A stretch of DNA of 64,000 nucleotides, taken from NCBI GenBank assembly GCA_026874595.1, contig CM049319.1, positions 38,075,473 through 38,139,472 of the forward strand, written 5' to 3'. The DNA comes from Sipunculus nudus. Lineage: Eukaryota; Annelida; Sipuncula; Golfingiida; Sipunculidae. A model generated the notes under the pieces. It did no database searches. It was not told the origin of the DNA and saw only the letters and a list, made by a program, of their open reading frames with translations. This document shows, in pieces, positions 46,166 to 58,321 of this stretch (position 1 is its first letter; each line of letters starts with the position of its first letter). The translations under genes and the position numbers were made by a program.

Positions 46166-46619
46166 AGTCTGTTAAAGGTACATAAACATTTGCAATAATA
46201 ATAAGTGTATGTATTCACGCTGTTTGTTATTTTGTTGTTACACAAGTCTCCAAGCAAAATCATCCCGGTACACTGACTTACAATTTCAAGTGCAACTGTT
46301 TATGCGTTGCTCTGGTTCTGAGTATGAGTAAACATAGTACATCTTGTCTGTTTATGAAACCAAGACTGCGTCAACAGATGCCCGATCTTAAGAGTGCGCA
46401 ACAACTCCCAAACAAAGAGAAAAAAACATGAAAGAAGAAATTCTGGTTGGAAGCTTGAAAAATTTGATTTGTGAAGTAGAAAAGGACAGCTACCAGGTGG
46501 CGGGCGCGCTATGTTTATAGCATTGATCACGTGAAAGTTTTTTTGCCACTGTACAGAATTAAGCAAATGGTTTTAAATCTTTGGCATATATTCTAAGGAA
46601 AAAACTATTATATTTCTTT
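46166..46619. other. unassigned insert between LINE part 1 and repeat B
   Basis: No homology recognised. It separates the LINE break from the family B copy. Confidence 0.4.
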
Positions 46620-47385
46620 TTTTAGCGACCTGTGAACTAATGCGACGTTCTGGCGTCGGCTGTCGTACGTACGTTGACCCACACTATCTCAAAAACCGGC
46701 AGGAGCTAGCATCACTAAATATTATGCCAAACTCAGTCATTTGTAAAACTCTTTCGGATTGAGTTTATTGTTTTGCTATCTGCAGTGACTTAGATTTTAC
46801 AGGGAAAATGTTTAAAACCATTAAAAATCATTTCTTCAATCATTCAGCAAATTTGTTTACAATTTTATCATAGAAATGATCCCAGAGACGAGCTGTTTCA
46901 AGTTTGTTGAAGTGTTTCGGGTTCGGTGAATTTTGGCCGAGTTACAGGAATTTAAACTTAGTTATTTGACCAAGTAAGCATACTCACATAACCTCAGGAG
47001 CTAGCATCACCAAGTTTTATGCAAATGTTGGTCACATAAATCATATTTGAAATTGAGTTTTTTGTTGACGCCACCTATATCTACCTGTTTGTTGTTTTTT
47101 TTTACAAGCAAAACAACTAATAATTTTAGCCTCTTTTCCCCACTACATTAAAAATGTTTTCTGATAAAAATGTCGAGCCGATTTGGTTTAATATTTCACA
47201 AGAATTATCTTGGAGTTGGTTTCTCTCAATGGTTTGAGAATAGGTCGGGTTCATTGATTTTTTATTGAGTCATAGAAAACTGAAGTTGATCATGTGGCTT
47301 GGTAAGCCTATAGTATTCTTCTGCATAAATGTTTTTCAAATATATAACATTGGACAAAATTATGCTAAGGCGATCTTTGTTCAAG

Positions 47386-47733
47386 TGTAACATATATGCT
47401 TTGGAAGTTTGTATACTTAGGTAGTAGTTGAGCGTAAAGGATAGAAATTCACATATTAATTTTTAGTGACAAGAGGCAACCGGTGGCTGGACACTGAAGT
47501 GGTCGGCCAGAAACAGATACGTTGATATGCAGGGACCCCGTGGGGAAAGAAGTAGAGTAAGGGTTAGCTACAGGACAGTCAAGTGTAGGTATTCGGGCTG
47601 GCTGGTCGATTCCACCATGTTCACTGCTGTACACCGCTCTTGCTTATAGTAAAGGTGTCTTACATCGTCGATCCGAGTTTTTTTGGTTTATCAACGACTA
47701 TAAGAACCCAAAGCGAACCCAAGAGTCTTTATA
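47386..47733 (+). repeat. 5' LTR of the Ty3/Gypsy element
   Basis: Begins TGTAACATATATGC, ends near GTCTTTATA before the primer-site-like TGG. About 348 bp. Its 3' two-thirds match the two right-hand copies. Confidence 0.7.
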
Positions 47734-47869
47734 TGGAGGCCCTGCTGGGATCGATGTAGGAGGTAACATCGCCACAAGAAGAAAGGAGAAAGGAAAACCG
47801 AAAACAAAAACAAGTGTGGTTCACAAGACGGCAAAGCGGTAACATTGGAGAGAACCAGACAGCCCGGCC

Positions 47870-48700
47870 CATCGTTTTGCCGGACCCATTCCACGGTAGG
47901 GAGGATGACAATGTGTTTGAACTTTTGCCAAAACGTCTCTCTGTTAAAATAGAACAGTTCGCAGGAAAACTTTTATCGTTTTTTATGTAAAATCGGATAC
48001 CGAATTAAATTCGAACTGTTAATGATGACTACCGGAGTTACGGCTGTACAGCTGAAACGTTATGCTAGGGAACCGGTGATATGCATGGTTAGGGCGCATG
48101 AAACGGTTGATATCCCCGCCAAGCACGGCATTATTATCCCATGTGTCTTCGACAGCCAGGGCGGCATAGCGACTGCAGCCTCGGAGGGCACAGTAGAACC
48201 TAGGATCGGGTTTCAGGAGAAACACAGGGTTCTGGCCGCCCGTGTCCTCGCAAGACCTCCGGATGACCTCATGCCGCTCAGAATCGTTAACACAGGAGGC
48301 GCGCCCGAGAGGATTTACAAACCATCCAGGGTGGGATGGTTTTGCCTTACGATCTTTGAGGTCGTTACTACAACAGTTTCAGCGGTCGCTGTCGACGAAC
48401 CTAAGGTGCACGAGGTACGTGACACTGTCCAGAAACCTTTTTCACTGATGAGCTCGAATGTCCTGCTCTCTCTCTCTCTGCTGGTCAGAGAGAGGACCTT
48501 CTGTTGTTGATCATCAAATACGAAATGATAATGTCCCGTGACGATAGCGATCTTGGTCGAACCGATATCATTAAGCATCGGATAAGCACAGGGTACCATC
48601 CCCCAATTAAATTACGTCTAAGGCGGTTGCCGATACATCACCTCCTGGTGCTCTATCTACGTGAAACACGGAGGATCTAGTACATGAACTTGATGACATC
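47870..48700 (+). pseudogene. Ty3/Gypsy gag-pol remnants
   Basis: A gag-like patch (PIVLPDPFHGREDDNVFE) lies at about 47870. The 162-codon frame at 48022 contains GTVEPRIGFQEKHRVLAARV and MPLRIVNTGG..RIYK, typical of the segment between protease and RT in Ty3/Gypsy pol. After a frame change, SDLGRTDIIKHRISTG at about 48545-48590 is the conserved RT entry motif. Protease active site and RT catalytic core are absent. Not a host gene. Confidence 0.75.
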
Positions 48701-49499
48701 TCAGATCCAGGCCGTGACCAAAGGCCTCCGGATTATTATGGATTTTCTTAAATTTATCTGGACTTTATTAGCATACATAATGGACTATGTTCAACCACTG
48801 GGGCACAAGTTAAATTTAAAATTATCATGTGTGTCCTTGCATGATGATATTTCCTTTCATTTATATGAAATGTACGTTTTTGGGTTGTATTCGGAGAGAT
48901 CGACCGGCCATAGGTTTACACTATTAGAACTTTTATACGTTTGATTGCATTTGTTATTGTTTTTCTAATAATTATTATCATCCTCTGCAGGTTTATCATT
49001 TAAAGAATTGATCAGGTTTTGTTCTTATTATAATGTTCTTGAATAAAAATTAGTTGAATAATTTTGATTTTGCTGATACCTTCTGAGGTAGCAATATTTG
49101 AGCAGGTGTTAGCCGTTATTTTTCGTGTTTGGAATACAGTAACGAAAACTGGTTAGGTACCAGTCTTTAAAGATGAATATATCACTACTTAATACAACGA
49201 ATATTTGAGTAAGCCTCGGGTAAGATTTGTAAGTTGGTAACAAACAGTTTTCATGTTATATGTGAATCGACATTAAGACTCTAATGTTAAATTTGTTGCC
49301 ATGAATGGAGAATACATTTTATTTATACTTTTTCTTCCAAATGTACCAAGCCATTCTCATATAATGTATTATGTTTAGATCGTCTCTTGTATGCTTATAT
49401 GTATAGTCCTCATGATATTATATATGTACCCTTAGATGTGTTAAGGTAGAAGAACGGAATGAGTGATTTATTCGTCAGTGCAGAAAGTGTTTGAAATGT

Positions 49500-49959
49500 A
49501 TACTAGTCACAACAGATACGTTGATATGCAGGGACCGGGGGAGAGAGGTCGAGTAAGGGTTAACTACAGGACAGTCAAGTTTAGGTATTCGGGCTGGCTG
49601 GTCGACTCAACCATGTTTACTGCTGTACACTGCTTTTGCTTATAGTAAAGGTGTCTTACATCGTCCATCCGAGTTTTTGGTTTATCGACGACTATAAGAA
49701 GCCAAAGCGACCGGTGGCTGGACACTGAAGTGGTCGGCCAGAAACAGATACGTTGATATGCAGGGACCGGGGGAGAGAGGTCGAGTAAGTGTTAGCTACA
49801 GGACTGTCAAGTGTAATTATTCGGGCTGGCTGGTCGACTCAACCATGCTCACTGCTGTACTCCGCTTTTGCTTATAGTAAAGGTGTCTTACATCGTCCAT
49901 CCGAGTTTTTGGTTTATCGATAACTATAAGAACCCAAAGCGAACCCAATAGTCGTTACA
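49500..49959 (+). repeat. 3' LTR region, partially duplicated in tandem
   Basis: Two copies of the LTR segment 'cagatacgttgatatgcagg ... actataagaa(g/c)ccaaagcga' at about 49511-49707 and 49742-49945; the second is preceded by 'ccggtggctggacactgaag', also present in the 5' LTR at about 47479. Confidence 0.85.
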
Positions 49960-50027
49960 CAAGTATACTCAAATGATTTTAGCTGAATTATTGGACCTTC
50001 AACTACAGTAGAAGTGACGTGAGCAAA

Positions 50028-50335
50028 AATGGAACCTCTACGTACTTTTCGTCGACCTGGCGAAAACTTTTGTCACTGTCAGTCTTGAGGGTCTTCTAGT
50101 GCAAGCTGTCCACCTAAATTTAGTCAGCATCGTTGAGAACGGCCCTATGTGACATTGACCAACACCTTTCCAGTTTGAAATGATCCGTATTGGAGCATCA
50201 ACTTTCTCTCCAGCCTTATGTTCATACCGGTGCTTACTGCACTCACAAAGTCAAATGCTGCGAACGCTGTATCCTTCAGATATGATGGCCTTTTTTGTGA
50301 TCTGTTATATCTGAAGGACGACATCAAAGATCACC
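50028..50335 (+). mobile_element. LINE reverse-transcriptase fragment, part 2
   Basis: Encodes NLYVLFVDLAKTFVTVSLEG (the 'LYVxFVDLTKAFDTVNREGL' RT block containing the first catalytic Asp), then sequence resembling the following thumb region. Consistent with continuation of the 45610-46165 fragment on the same strand and in correct order. Confidence 0.8.
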
Positions 50336-50560
50336 GTGGAATTGGTAATTGGCAAGGGCCTTCATATTTCAAATGACCCGCGGTATAGTCTGATAGTTGT
50401 TGTGGAAGTTAAGAAAAGATCCAATTTATTAGATATACACATAATACACAGTGACATCAGATCACAGTGTAACATACATACGAAAATAAAGAAAGGCATT
50501 ATACTATGGTTAATAATTAATTTAGCTGTCCATAAATAATCCCGTGTCCAGAGTCCAGTG
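50336..50560. other. unassigned
   Basis: No recognisable feature. Confidence 0.4.
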
Positions 50561-50599
50561 TCTGTACATGCAGGTTTCCGGGTCCTGATTTTATTTAGT

Positions 50600-50921
50600 G
50601 ATTTAGTGAAATCCCCATTTGCCACCCGGTGTAGTCCGACGTCACAGTCATCAGCGAAATGTCCAGGTTTTGCACATTCGAAGCAATTTGGCGTTTCGCC
50701 ACACCAGGCATCAGGATTTGTAAATCCTATTTATCTGGGCGTTTAACAGAAGGCCTGCCTTTTCTTGGTAACGAATCTGTCTGTACGATCTGAACATCGA
50801 CATGTCTTTTCCTTCTCGTAAGTGACTGTGTAGGTCTGTTTGTTCTAAGGATTTGATAACAAACGGAGTTTCGATTCTGAGAAGCTCCTCCACGTCTTGC
50901 GTGCCAATTGCAATGAAAGCC
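50600..50921 (-). mobile_element. retroelement gag/ORF1 fragment with CCHC zinc knuckle
   Basis: The minus strand encodes CFECAKPGHFADDC (about 50643-50685), a perfect CX2CX4HX4C zinc knuckle, downstream of a frame containing DVEELLRIETPFVIKSLEQ (50711-51040), with a frame change between. A nucleic-acid-binding gag or LINE ORF1 origin is likely. The left part of the frame runs into the MITE below, so that part is not retroelement-derived. Confidence 0.65.
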
Positions 50922-51652
50922 GGCCATACACTAGGGAACATGCTGCGCAGCATGTTACGGATCACGCATCTTGAAACATGTTCCAGCGTTTTGTTTAATG
51001 AAGCACGACCCACACACAAATACATGTTCCTATTCAACAAAAATTATACATCAAAGAGAAATGTTAAGAATATTTTTTCCCACCTTGGAAATTTATTGTT
51101 CACATCCAGTTACACGTTTACATGAATAAAGTAATATTTTATCATACTGTTATTTTATTTTTACTATATCGTCTCCTGGGCTCCGTTAAAAAATAGTTCC
51201 ATGTTTTGTGATATATTATCAGCCCTATGATCACAAAAATGCAAAGGTATACGTCCATTACTTCCATTTCTTCAAAAAAGCGGTTTTTATGTCTGTGTTT
51301 TGTATTGATCACACTGTCATAAAGACACCTGTATGATTGGTACAAATCCAAAAAATCCTCGTTTTTTTTATATTGTCCATTTGAAATGGCCTTCAATCTT
51401 GAAACTATTTTTGATTACCTCCGCTACCCAATAGTGCTTTGACCTTAAAAGGCAGCAATTCTGTTTGCTTGCATGCAAGAATGAAACTTGAAACCGTGCA
51501 CTATGTTGCATGAAAAAAGAACTGGTTCTATTTCCTGAAACATGTTGCAGAGCACTGAAAACATGAAACATTTTGCCATCCATTCATGCAACATGTTGCG
51601 CAACATACGTGTTCCACAACATTTTGCGCAACAAATTAATTAGTGTATGGCC
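50922..51652. mobile_element. non-autonomous DNA transposon with GGCCATACACTA ends
   Basis: Perfect 12-bp terminal inverted repeats GGCCATACACTA (50922) and TAGTGTATGGCC (ending 51652); 731 bp. Sub-terminal palindromes include AACATGCTGCGCAGCATGTT at 50938-50957 and several AACATGTTGCGCAACAT-like motifs at 51588-51632. No transposase. Superfamily unassigned; target duplication unclear. Confidence 0.8.
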
Positions 51653-52467
51653 CAATGACCGTATTGTGCGTCTATTGTACCGCGGTTTCAGGCGCAGCCG
51701 CGGATCATTCCTTTGATACAGGTATATTTTGAGAGATCTCATGTTGAAGAATCACTGGAGCGATTTTGGGATAGATGCGGTCACTCTGCATCATTATCTG
51801 CCGTGATCCATGACGGACGACTGATAAGTGTAAACCTTATTTTCCTTGAATAATTTCGGAATTCTATAAGTTCCCATCATTTAACACACTTCTGACAAGT
51901 ATATATAATTGACTTTGTTTTATACTATTACATGGATAATAAAATTTTATGACGCCAATGCCCGGATGACTTTCAGTTTCATTGATAACTGTGAGCCATC
52001 GCCCGCTGCATCACTGACGGCTTCACACACGTTATCTTGCCACACGATGTTATATGAAAATATATTGTGTAAACTTACGATGTTCCGATATTTACATTAT
52101 ATACTCGAGGAGATAAATTCCCGGAGAAACTTAACTGACAGGACAGCGTTAGTTCAAACTTGGGGTCTACGGGAACTTACGAGCCGTTCCAAAGTCACGC
52201 CGAAGGGGGGGGGGGGGCGATTCTCGCCCTGTATCAATTAAAACGGGGCTCATCAGCGGCATCTCATTGTGCCTTTGAGCAGCGAGTTTTATGACCCCCG
52301 TCAGCAACATTAGGTACAGCCAGACTCCGAGTTGAAACTCCATTTGTTATAAACTCCATGGTTTGTTCTGACCTGCGTCCAGACAGCTTTTGTAGAAGCG
52401 GAAGCAACTTTTGATCCAAGTACTTTCTTCATTGCCCCAGTTGCTGGTTTTGACCGGATATGTAGTG
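51653..52467. other. unassigned DNA with G13 tract
   Basis: G13 at 52205-52217. No gene supported. Confidence 0.45.
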
Positions 52468-54045
52468 TTATGTTGTTATGTAATCATCCACTAAGGGGTC
52501 ACATTTGGCAGAAAATGTCATAGGATTTTTAGGTTTTAATAGGATTGCCCTATTGTCCGCCAGTTCTGGTGCATTAGCCTGCCGTTCAGATCTCAGTCTG
52601 GCTGGCACACGGCTGGTTTGAATGTGGGCTTGAGTCTCAAGCCAGATGCTGTGCATTCTCTGTATTCTGTCATTTAATGTATAAGCCATATAAGGATTAA
52701 TGTTGCTTAATGGAGCATTTGGATGTCTCCCAAATACAACCATATATGGGGATTTCCCTGTTGCCTTGGTATGCGAACTGTTGGGCACTCATTGTAGGCC
52801 CTACATCACTTAGGGTAGCCTCCTATTGGTCAGGGTTATATTGAAGTATTCTAGATAGTCGTTCCTGTACTTCCGTTACTTCATTTATAGACCTGTGTTC
52901 TATGCCCAGTTCTTTAAGGGATTTATCCCAAGCTGTAGCATTGGATTCTTGGCCATTATCTGTAATGATAGTTCTAGGAGTGCCATACCGAGCAAAACAT
53001 TGCTGGTGTAGGGCTGTCCATACAGACTTACATGTTTTGTCCGGTAGAGGTATACCTCAAGGAATGAACTCAGGTGGTCAATGGTTGTGAGGACGTATGT
53101 GTTTTCGTTCTCACTAGCAACAAAGGGGCCTATAAGGTTCCAGGAGATGAACTGGAAACACAAGCACTTCCTGAATAGCCACTCTGTCTCTGGGTGTCCT
53201 CTGCAAAGTGCAGTTTGTGAAATTGTTTATGACCCGCTGTACTGATCTTTTTTGGTCCAGAAAATATGTACGCTTCATTCGCCCTTTGCATTGTTTTGTT
53301 AACCCCTAGATGGCCTAGCTGAAGATGTGCATTTTTTTATTATTTTCTCTTTTTTAAGGAGGTGGCTAAAAAACCTAGGGTACTGTGGCGCTCCCTTATA
53401 AGGTGGCCGCAAGTTCAATCAGTGTGTGAGATACGGGTGGCCCTTTTTAGCTTTCCGTTTCAGTGTTAGGAACTGTAATGTTTGGGCCTCGATAACGGCA
53501 TCCAAATCGATGTCATCATACACATTTCATGTTGTAATAGGTATTAGATCCTTCAGTTTCATTATCTTCCTTGATGTCTATGAATTCTACTGCTCCTGGG
53601 GATACACCGGCTATGACTGGTGGTTCTGGCACTTGTGGTATCGGCTTTGAATTAGTAGTCTGGACAACATATCTGCTTTTACATTCAGGAAGCCCTTCTT
53701 ATTCACAATTTTAGGAGTAAATTCTGCTTGTTTCAGTGCCCAACGCTGTACCCTTGTGTTATTTATCTTTGAGGTAAACAGACTCTGCAAAGGTCTGCGT
53801 TCAGTGTAGAGTGTAAACTGGCTACCGAGGAGATGGTGCCTTAGCTTTGTAAGGGCTACCATGACAGCCAGGCCTTCACGCTCGATGGTAGAGTAATTAC
53901 GCTGTGCTGGGTTAAGTGTGTGGGATCTAGAAAGGCTATTGCCTGGAGTGAGACAAGTAAGTCTTTCAGTTTTTGGAGGGCAGCTTTGTGCTCTGGGCCC
54001 AAGTGGAATTTAGCATTGTGCCAGGTGAATTACGGGGCACGGTCA
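52468..54045 (-). mobile_element. Ty3/Gypsy pol fragment: RNase H, zinc finger, integrase
   Basis: In minus-strand order: AQRNYSTIEREGLAVMVALT and LRHHLLGSQFTLYTERRPLQ (RNase H, about 53930-53611), HLGHLGVNKTMQRAN and NCTLC (H2C2 integrase zinc finger, about 53335-53200), LIGPFVASENENTYVLTTID (integrase core with the first catalytic Asp, 53163-52900), and SSHTKATGKSPYMVVFGRHP (integrase end, 52788-52468). Frameshifts between blocks and a deletion between 'HKAALQKLKDLL' and RNase H show it is inactive. RT, protease and LTRs were not seen. A different copy and orientation from the element at 47386. Confidence 0.92.
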
Positions 54046-54069
54046 CAAATAAATGACCAATCTGGGAAA

Positions 54070-56725
54070 TTCCTTGGAAAAGTTCCCGCTTAATAGATCA
54101 CACATGCACAAATAATTAACTGGGCACAAATAATCACTGTTTAAACTAGAATCTTCTAACTTATCATTCAAGGAGGTCCATTAATAAGGTCTCTGTTACC
54201 CATATCCACCAAGCTATAGGGCTTATAAGAACCCCCCCCCCCCCCCACCCACCCCCAGAATAATGAAAAATTTGATACAAAAGCTCCAGTATCTGAATAA
54301 CTAATTCAAATGATCGCCGTGATTCTTTGCGTGCATATTAATCATGGAGAATTTCATCAGTTCCTGCAGACTGGTGGCGCCACCTGTATTTTTTTTATTT
54401 TTACGCATGTTTTTCTCGTTTGAGACCTTCAAATGTAGTGTACGTCCGTTAACAAGGCACAAATCGTAACCGTTTGATATAGAATGTTCTAGCTTCACAC
54501 CCAGGGCACTCAATTAAAAATCTCCTCGGAAACCTGAAATTAGGTCTTTGTTAACCTCAACCTCCGAGCTATGGGGCTCGCATATATACCCCCCCCCCTA
54601 GAATAATAAAAAAAGTTAATACAAAGGCTCCAGTATGTGAATAACTAATGCATTGATTGCCATGATTCTTTGCATGCGTATTGCTCATGGAGTGTTTCAT
54701 CAGTTACTGCAGACTGGTGGGGTAACTTGTATTATTTTCGAATTTTTACGCCTTATTTTCTCTATTTTTGAGACCTTCAAATAAAACCTAATCTGTTAGC
54801 AGGGCACAACTCATCACTGTTTGACTTAGAATCTTCTACATGAAAAGTCTTCATGGAAATCTTAAATTAGGTCTCTGTTACCCATATCCCCCGAGCTATG
54901 GGGCTCATAAGTACCCCCAAGAATAATTAAAAATGTGATACAAAAACGCCAATATGTGAATAACTAATGCATTAATTGCCACGATTCTTTGCATGCTTAT
55001 TGATTTTGAGTGTTTCATCAGTTCCTGCAGACTGGTGGCGTAACTTGTATTTTTTCGAATGTTTACGCATTATTTTCGCAATTTTTGAGACCTTCAAATA
55101 AAGCCTCATCTAGATAGGTCCATGAAAAGTCTTAATGGAAATCTGATATTAGGTCCTTGTTACCCATACCCTCCGAGCTATGGGGCTCGTAAGTACTTAA
55201 GCTCAGAGTGTTTTATCAGTTCCTGTAGACTGGTGGCGCAACCTGTAATTTTATCGAAATCTTACATATTTTTTTCTCTATTTATTGAGACCTTCAAATG
55301 AAGTGGTCTTCTGTTAACAGGGTACAAATTGTCACTGTTGGGCCTAGAATCTTCTAACAAGGGAGGTCAATGAAAAGTCTTCATTGAAACCTGAAATTAG
55401 GTCTCTGTTACCCATATCCTTCGAGCTATAGGGCTCGTAAGTAACCCCCCCCCCCCCCCCGCCCCAGAATGATTGAATCTGCCAAAACAGAGTTTTGCAG
55501 ATACTATGCTTTTGGCGCGGGTTCTGCCACGGCCTTGGTTTCCAGACAACTCCTCTGAGACCTTTGGACCCATCTTTCCGAAATCCAGCATAGTTGTTCC
55601 TCCACGAACGCAGTTGTGAGTAATAATGACAGATGGCACCACCTGCAGGTGATAAAGGTACTTGTCCAGATCCTTGATCTCTCCATCTCGTAATCGCGAC
55701 GGGTGGCGCAACCGACAATACGTTTTGTGTAGCGTCCATCTGTGCATGTCTATAGATCATCGAAACCTCCATTTCGCAAACAAGACTGCTGTCGCCATCT
55801 TCAGTTGTTTTTGCGTGGCGTCCATCCGTATATTTACTTTTGGTGAGAATGGCTCATATCTCAGGAGTTGTTCAAGATATTGGTCAGAAATTTGGCATGT
55901 CCATCCATCTTTGAAAGTTTTCTCTTAAACCAGACAGGTGGCGCCACCTACCTTTTTTAGAATAATTAAATGCTCTTTTCTCAGTAGTGCTTTGCCGTAT
56001 TTGGCCTGAAGCTGTGCATATCCATAGATCTTGGACTCCTCCATTTTTTACTCAAGACTGGTGGAGCCATCTGATATCGTTTTCCCGTTGTGTCCATCCG
56101 TACATGTGCCTTGGGTGAAAAATGCTCATATCTCAGGAGTGGTTGCACTGATGGTCACGATTTTTTCCGTGCATATTGATCATGGAGTGTTTCACCAGTT
56201 CATGCAGACTGGAGGGGAGTTTTTTTATAATCTTTACTCATTTTTCCCCTATTTATGACACCTTCAAATGAAGTGGCACAAACAAAAGTGAACAAAAGTG
56301 AACATTGCATAAACCATAACCGCTAAATCTTGAGACTTCTCACTTAACATCCTGGAAGACTTATCCGAACTCTCCTTGGAAACCTGAAATAAGGCCTCTG
56401 TTACCCATATTCTCCGTGCTATAGGGCTCGTAAGTACCCCCTAGAATAATTAAAATTTTATACAAAAGCTCCGGTGTCTGAATAACTAATGCCTTGATAG
56501 CTATCATTCTTTTGATACATATTGATCATTGAGTGTTTCAACGGTTCCTGCAGATTTGTGGCACTTCATGTATTTTTTTTCAAATTTTACATTTTTTTCT
56601 ATTTTAAAATGAAGTGGTCATCTGTCACAAATTCATGATTTTTTTTTTTTTTGCACTCTGTCAGTCATTATGCTCATTATGTTCCTTGAATTCAGCTGAG
56701 CGTTATAACCCATGGGCCACTAGTT
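54070..56725 (+). repeat. family A repeat array, 3' end present
   Basis: About seven core units carrying 'gcacaaat(c/a)atcactg', 'cctgcagactggtggcg' and 'ctgttacccatatcc', ending CAGCTGAGCGTTATAACCCA then GGGCCACTAG at about 56693-56725. The 5' hairpin is missing; the left flank is the Ty3/Gypsy fragment. Includes C tracts at 54232, 54589 and 55445, and a ~120-bp-unit segment at about 55690-56130 like 22085-22650. Confidence 0.75.
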
Positions 56726-57828
56726 ACGCATTTTTTTTTCTATTTTGATATTTTCAGATGAAACAGTTCGTCCATTCACAGGACACTAATCGTAATCGTT
56801 AGACCAAGAAACATCTACCTGTACATTCTGAAAGGTCCCAGACAAATCTCCTTGGAAACCTGAAATTAGGTCATGGTGACCTTAATTTCGGGAACTACAG
56901 GCTTAAAACATAATTTTGAAATCCTAGTCAGTCTGTTTGGGCGAAAATTGTATTCGCTAAGCCTAGAATCTTCTAACTTTACAACCATTGACTTCCTTAA
57001 AAATCTTTTTTGAAACTTGAAATTAGGTCACTGTAACCTATATCCTTTAAGCTATGGATTCGAAAGAAGCCCCCCCCCCCCCAAAAAAAAAAAAATAAAT
57101 AAAATTTGATACAAAATCTCCAGTATCTGAATAACTTTTGCATTGATAGCTATGATTCACCACATGCATATTGATCATGAAGTGTTTCATCATTTCCTGC
57201 AGACGGGTGGTGGTGCCAACTTTATTTGTTCTAATTTTTAACGCAACTTTTCTCTATTTTTTTTAGACCTTCAGACGAAGCAGTCCGTTAACAGGGCACA
57301 AATCGTAACCGTTAGACCTAGAAACCCCTTACTGTACAACCAGGAAGGTCTTAGGCAAATCTCCTTGGAAACCCAAATTAGGTCATGATGACCTATATTT
57401 TGCGATCTACAGGCTGAAAACTTGGTTTTGAGCAACCAGCCAGTCAGGCTGGGCACAAATTGTATCCGCTAGGCCTAGAATCATCTAACATGGCAGGTCC
57501 TGGGTAAATGTGCAGGGAAATATGAAATTAGGTCATAATGACCTTATATTCTTTGAATTATTGGCCAAAAACATTATTTTGAGCACCCTGAAAATCAGAT
57601 GGGCACCAATTGTATCTGCCAGCTCTAGAATGTTCCAATGTAATTTATATACAGGGAAGTCTTAAGAAATCTCCATGGAAACTAAAATTAGGTCATTGTG
57701 ACCTATATTACTGGCCAAAACATTTTAAGCACCAAGACTGTCACATAGGTACAAAATTTTGCTGTTTGACCTGGAATCTTCAGTCTTGACGTCTAGGAAT
57801 GTCCTTCAAAAATGCGCATAGACATTTT
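56726..57828 (+). repeat. further family A core units
   Basis: Units with 'cacaaatcgtaaccgttag', 'ggtcatgatgacctat' and 'ggccaaaaacatgattttgag'-like text, closest to 1-571. C13A12 tract at 57070. Confidence 0.65.
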
Positions 57829-58040
57829 TAGCTCAGCTGACTGCATACAAAAAGGCTAGATTTCATGAGAATGGCTGGACATATTATCATGAAACTTTTT
57901 CTTCTTATTAATTTTTAAGAACTTAAATTGCTACAGTTGAATGGGGATACCACCTACAAAATATGGCATTCAGGTGATAAATATTCCTTTTGTTAATGTC
58001 TTCCAACTCAACTGAGCGTCCTGACCCACGGGTCACTTGG
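57829..58040 (+). mobile_element. short family A derivative
   Basis: Has the 5' terminus TTTTTAGCTCAGCTGACTGC and the 3' terminus AACTGAGCGTCCTGACCCAC then GGGTCACTTGG only about 210 bp apart, an internal-deletion form lacking the tandem core. Confidence 0.75.
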
Positions 58041-58289
58041 TATAATTTACATTCATATTACTGTCGCTTAGCTGAGATACCGATAATAATATACAAATAT
58101 GTAATCATGAGAGGCTTCTACATCTTTCATCTAGCCCATAAAAGTACACAGGTAACTCCAGAGGTGTGTATTTTGTACATTTCTCAAATAATGATATAAA
58201 ATAAAACTGTTGCCGGATTTCAAAATGTTAGGTTTTTATGAAAAAATATTCTCATAATCAACTTCAGCTGGGCGCCGTGACCCCCCCCC

Positions 58290-58321
<32 letters not shown>

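Larger units (their letters stand above)
47386..49959 (+). mobile_element. degenerate Ty3/Gypsy LTR retrotransposon with 4-bp target duplication
   Basis: Starts TGTAAC and ends GTTACA, inverted LTR termini. CAAG flanks both sides (47382-47385 and 49960-49963). The 5' LTR is about 47386-47733, followed by a TGGAGGCCCTGCTGGGATCG stretch at 47734 that looks like a tRNA primer site. LTR sequence recurs at about 49500-49707 and again at 49708-49959. Internal remnants: a gag-like patch at 47870-47950 and pol remnants at 48016-48700. At 2.57 kb it has lost most of pol and cannot be autonomous. Confidence 0.85.
46620..50025 (+). repeat. dispersed repeat family B, split by an LTR element
   Basis: 46620-47385 and 49964-50025 together align with 20785-21625 (for example 'ctatctcaaaaaccggcagg', 'ctttgttcaag' and 'gctgaattattggacctt'). 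The break coincides with the LTR element boundaries below. Confidence 0.8.

Noticed and set aside
48022-48510. 162-residue frame as a host gene
   Set aside because: Matches the protease-RT spacer of Ty3/Gypsy pol and lies between LTRs.
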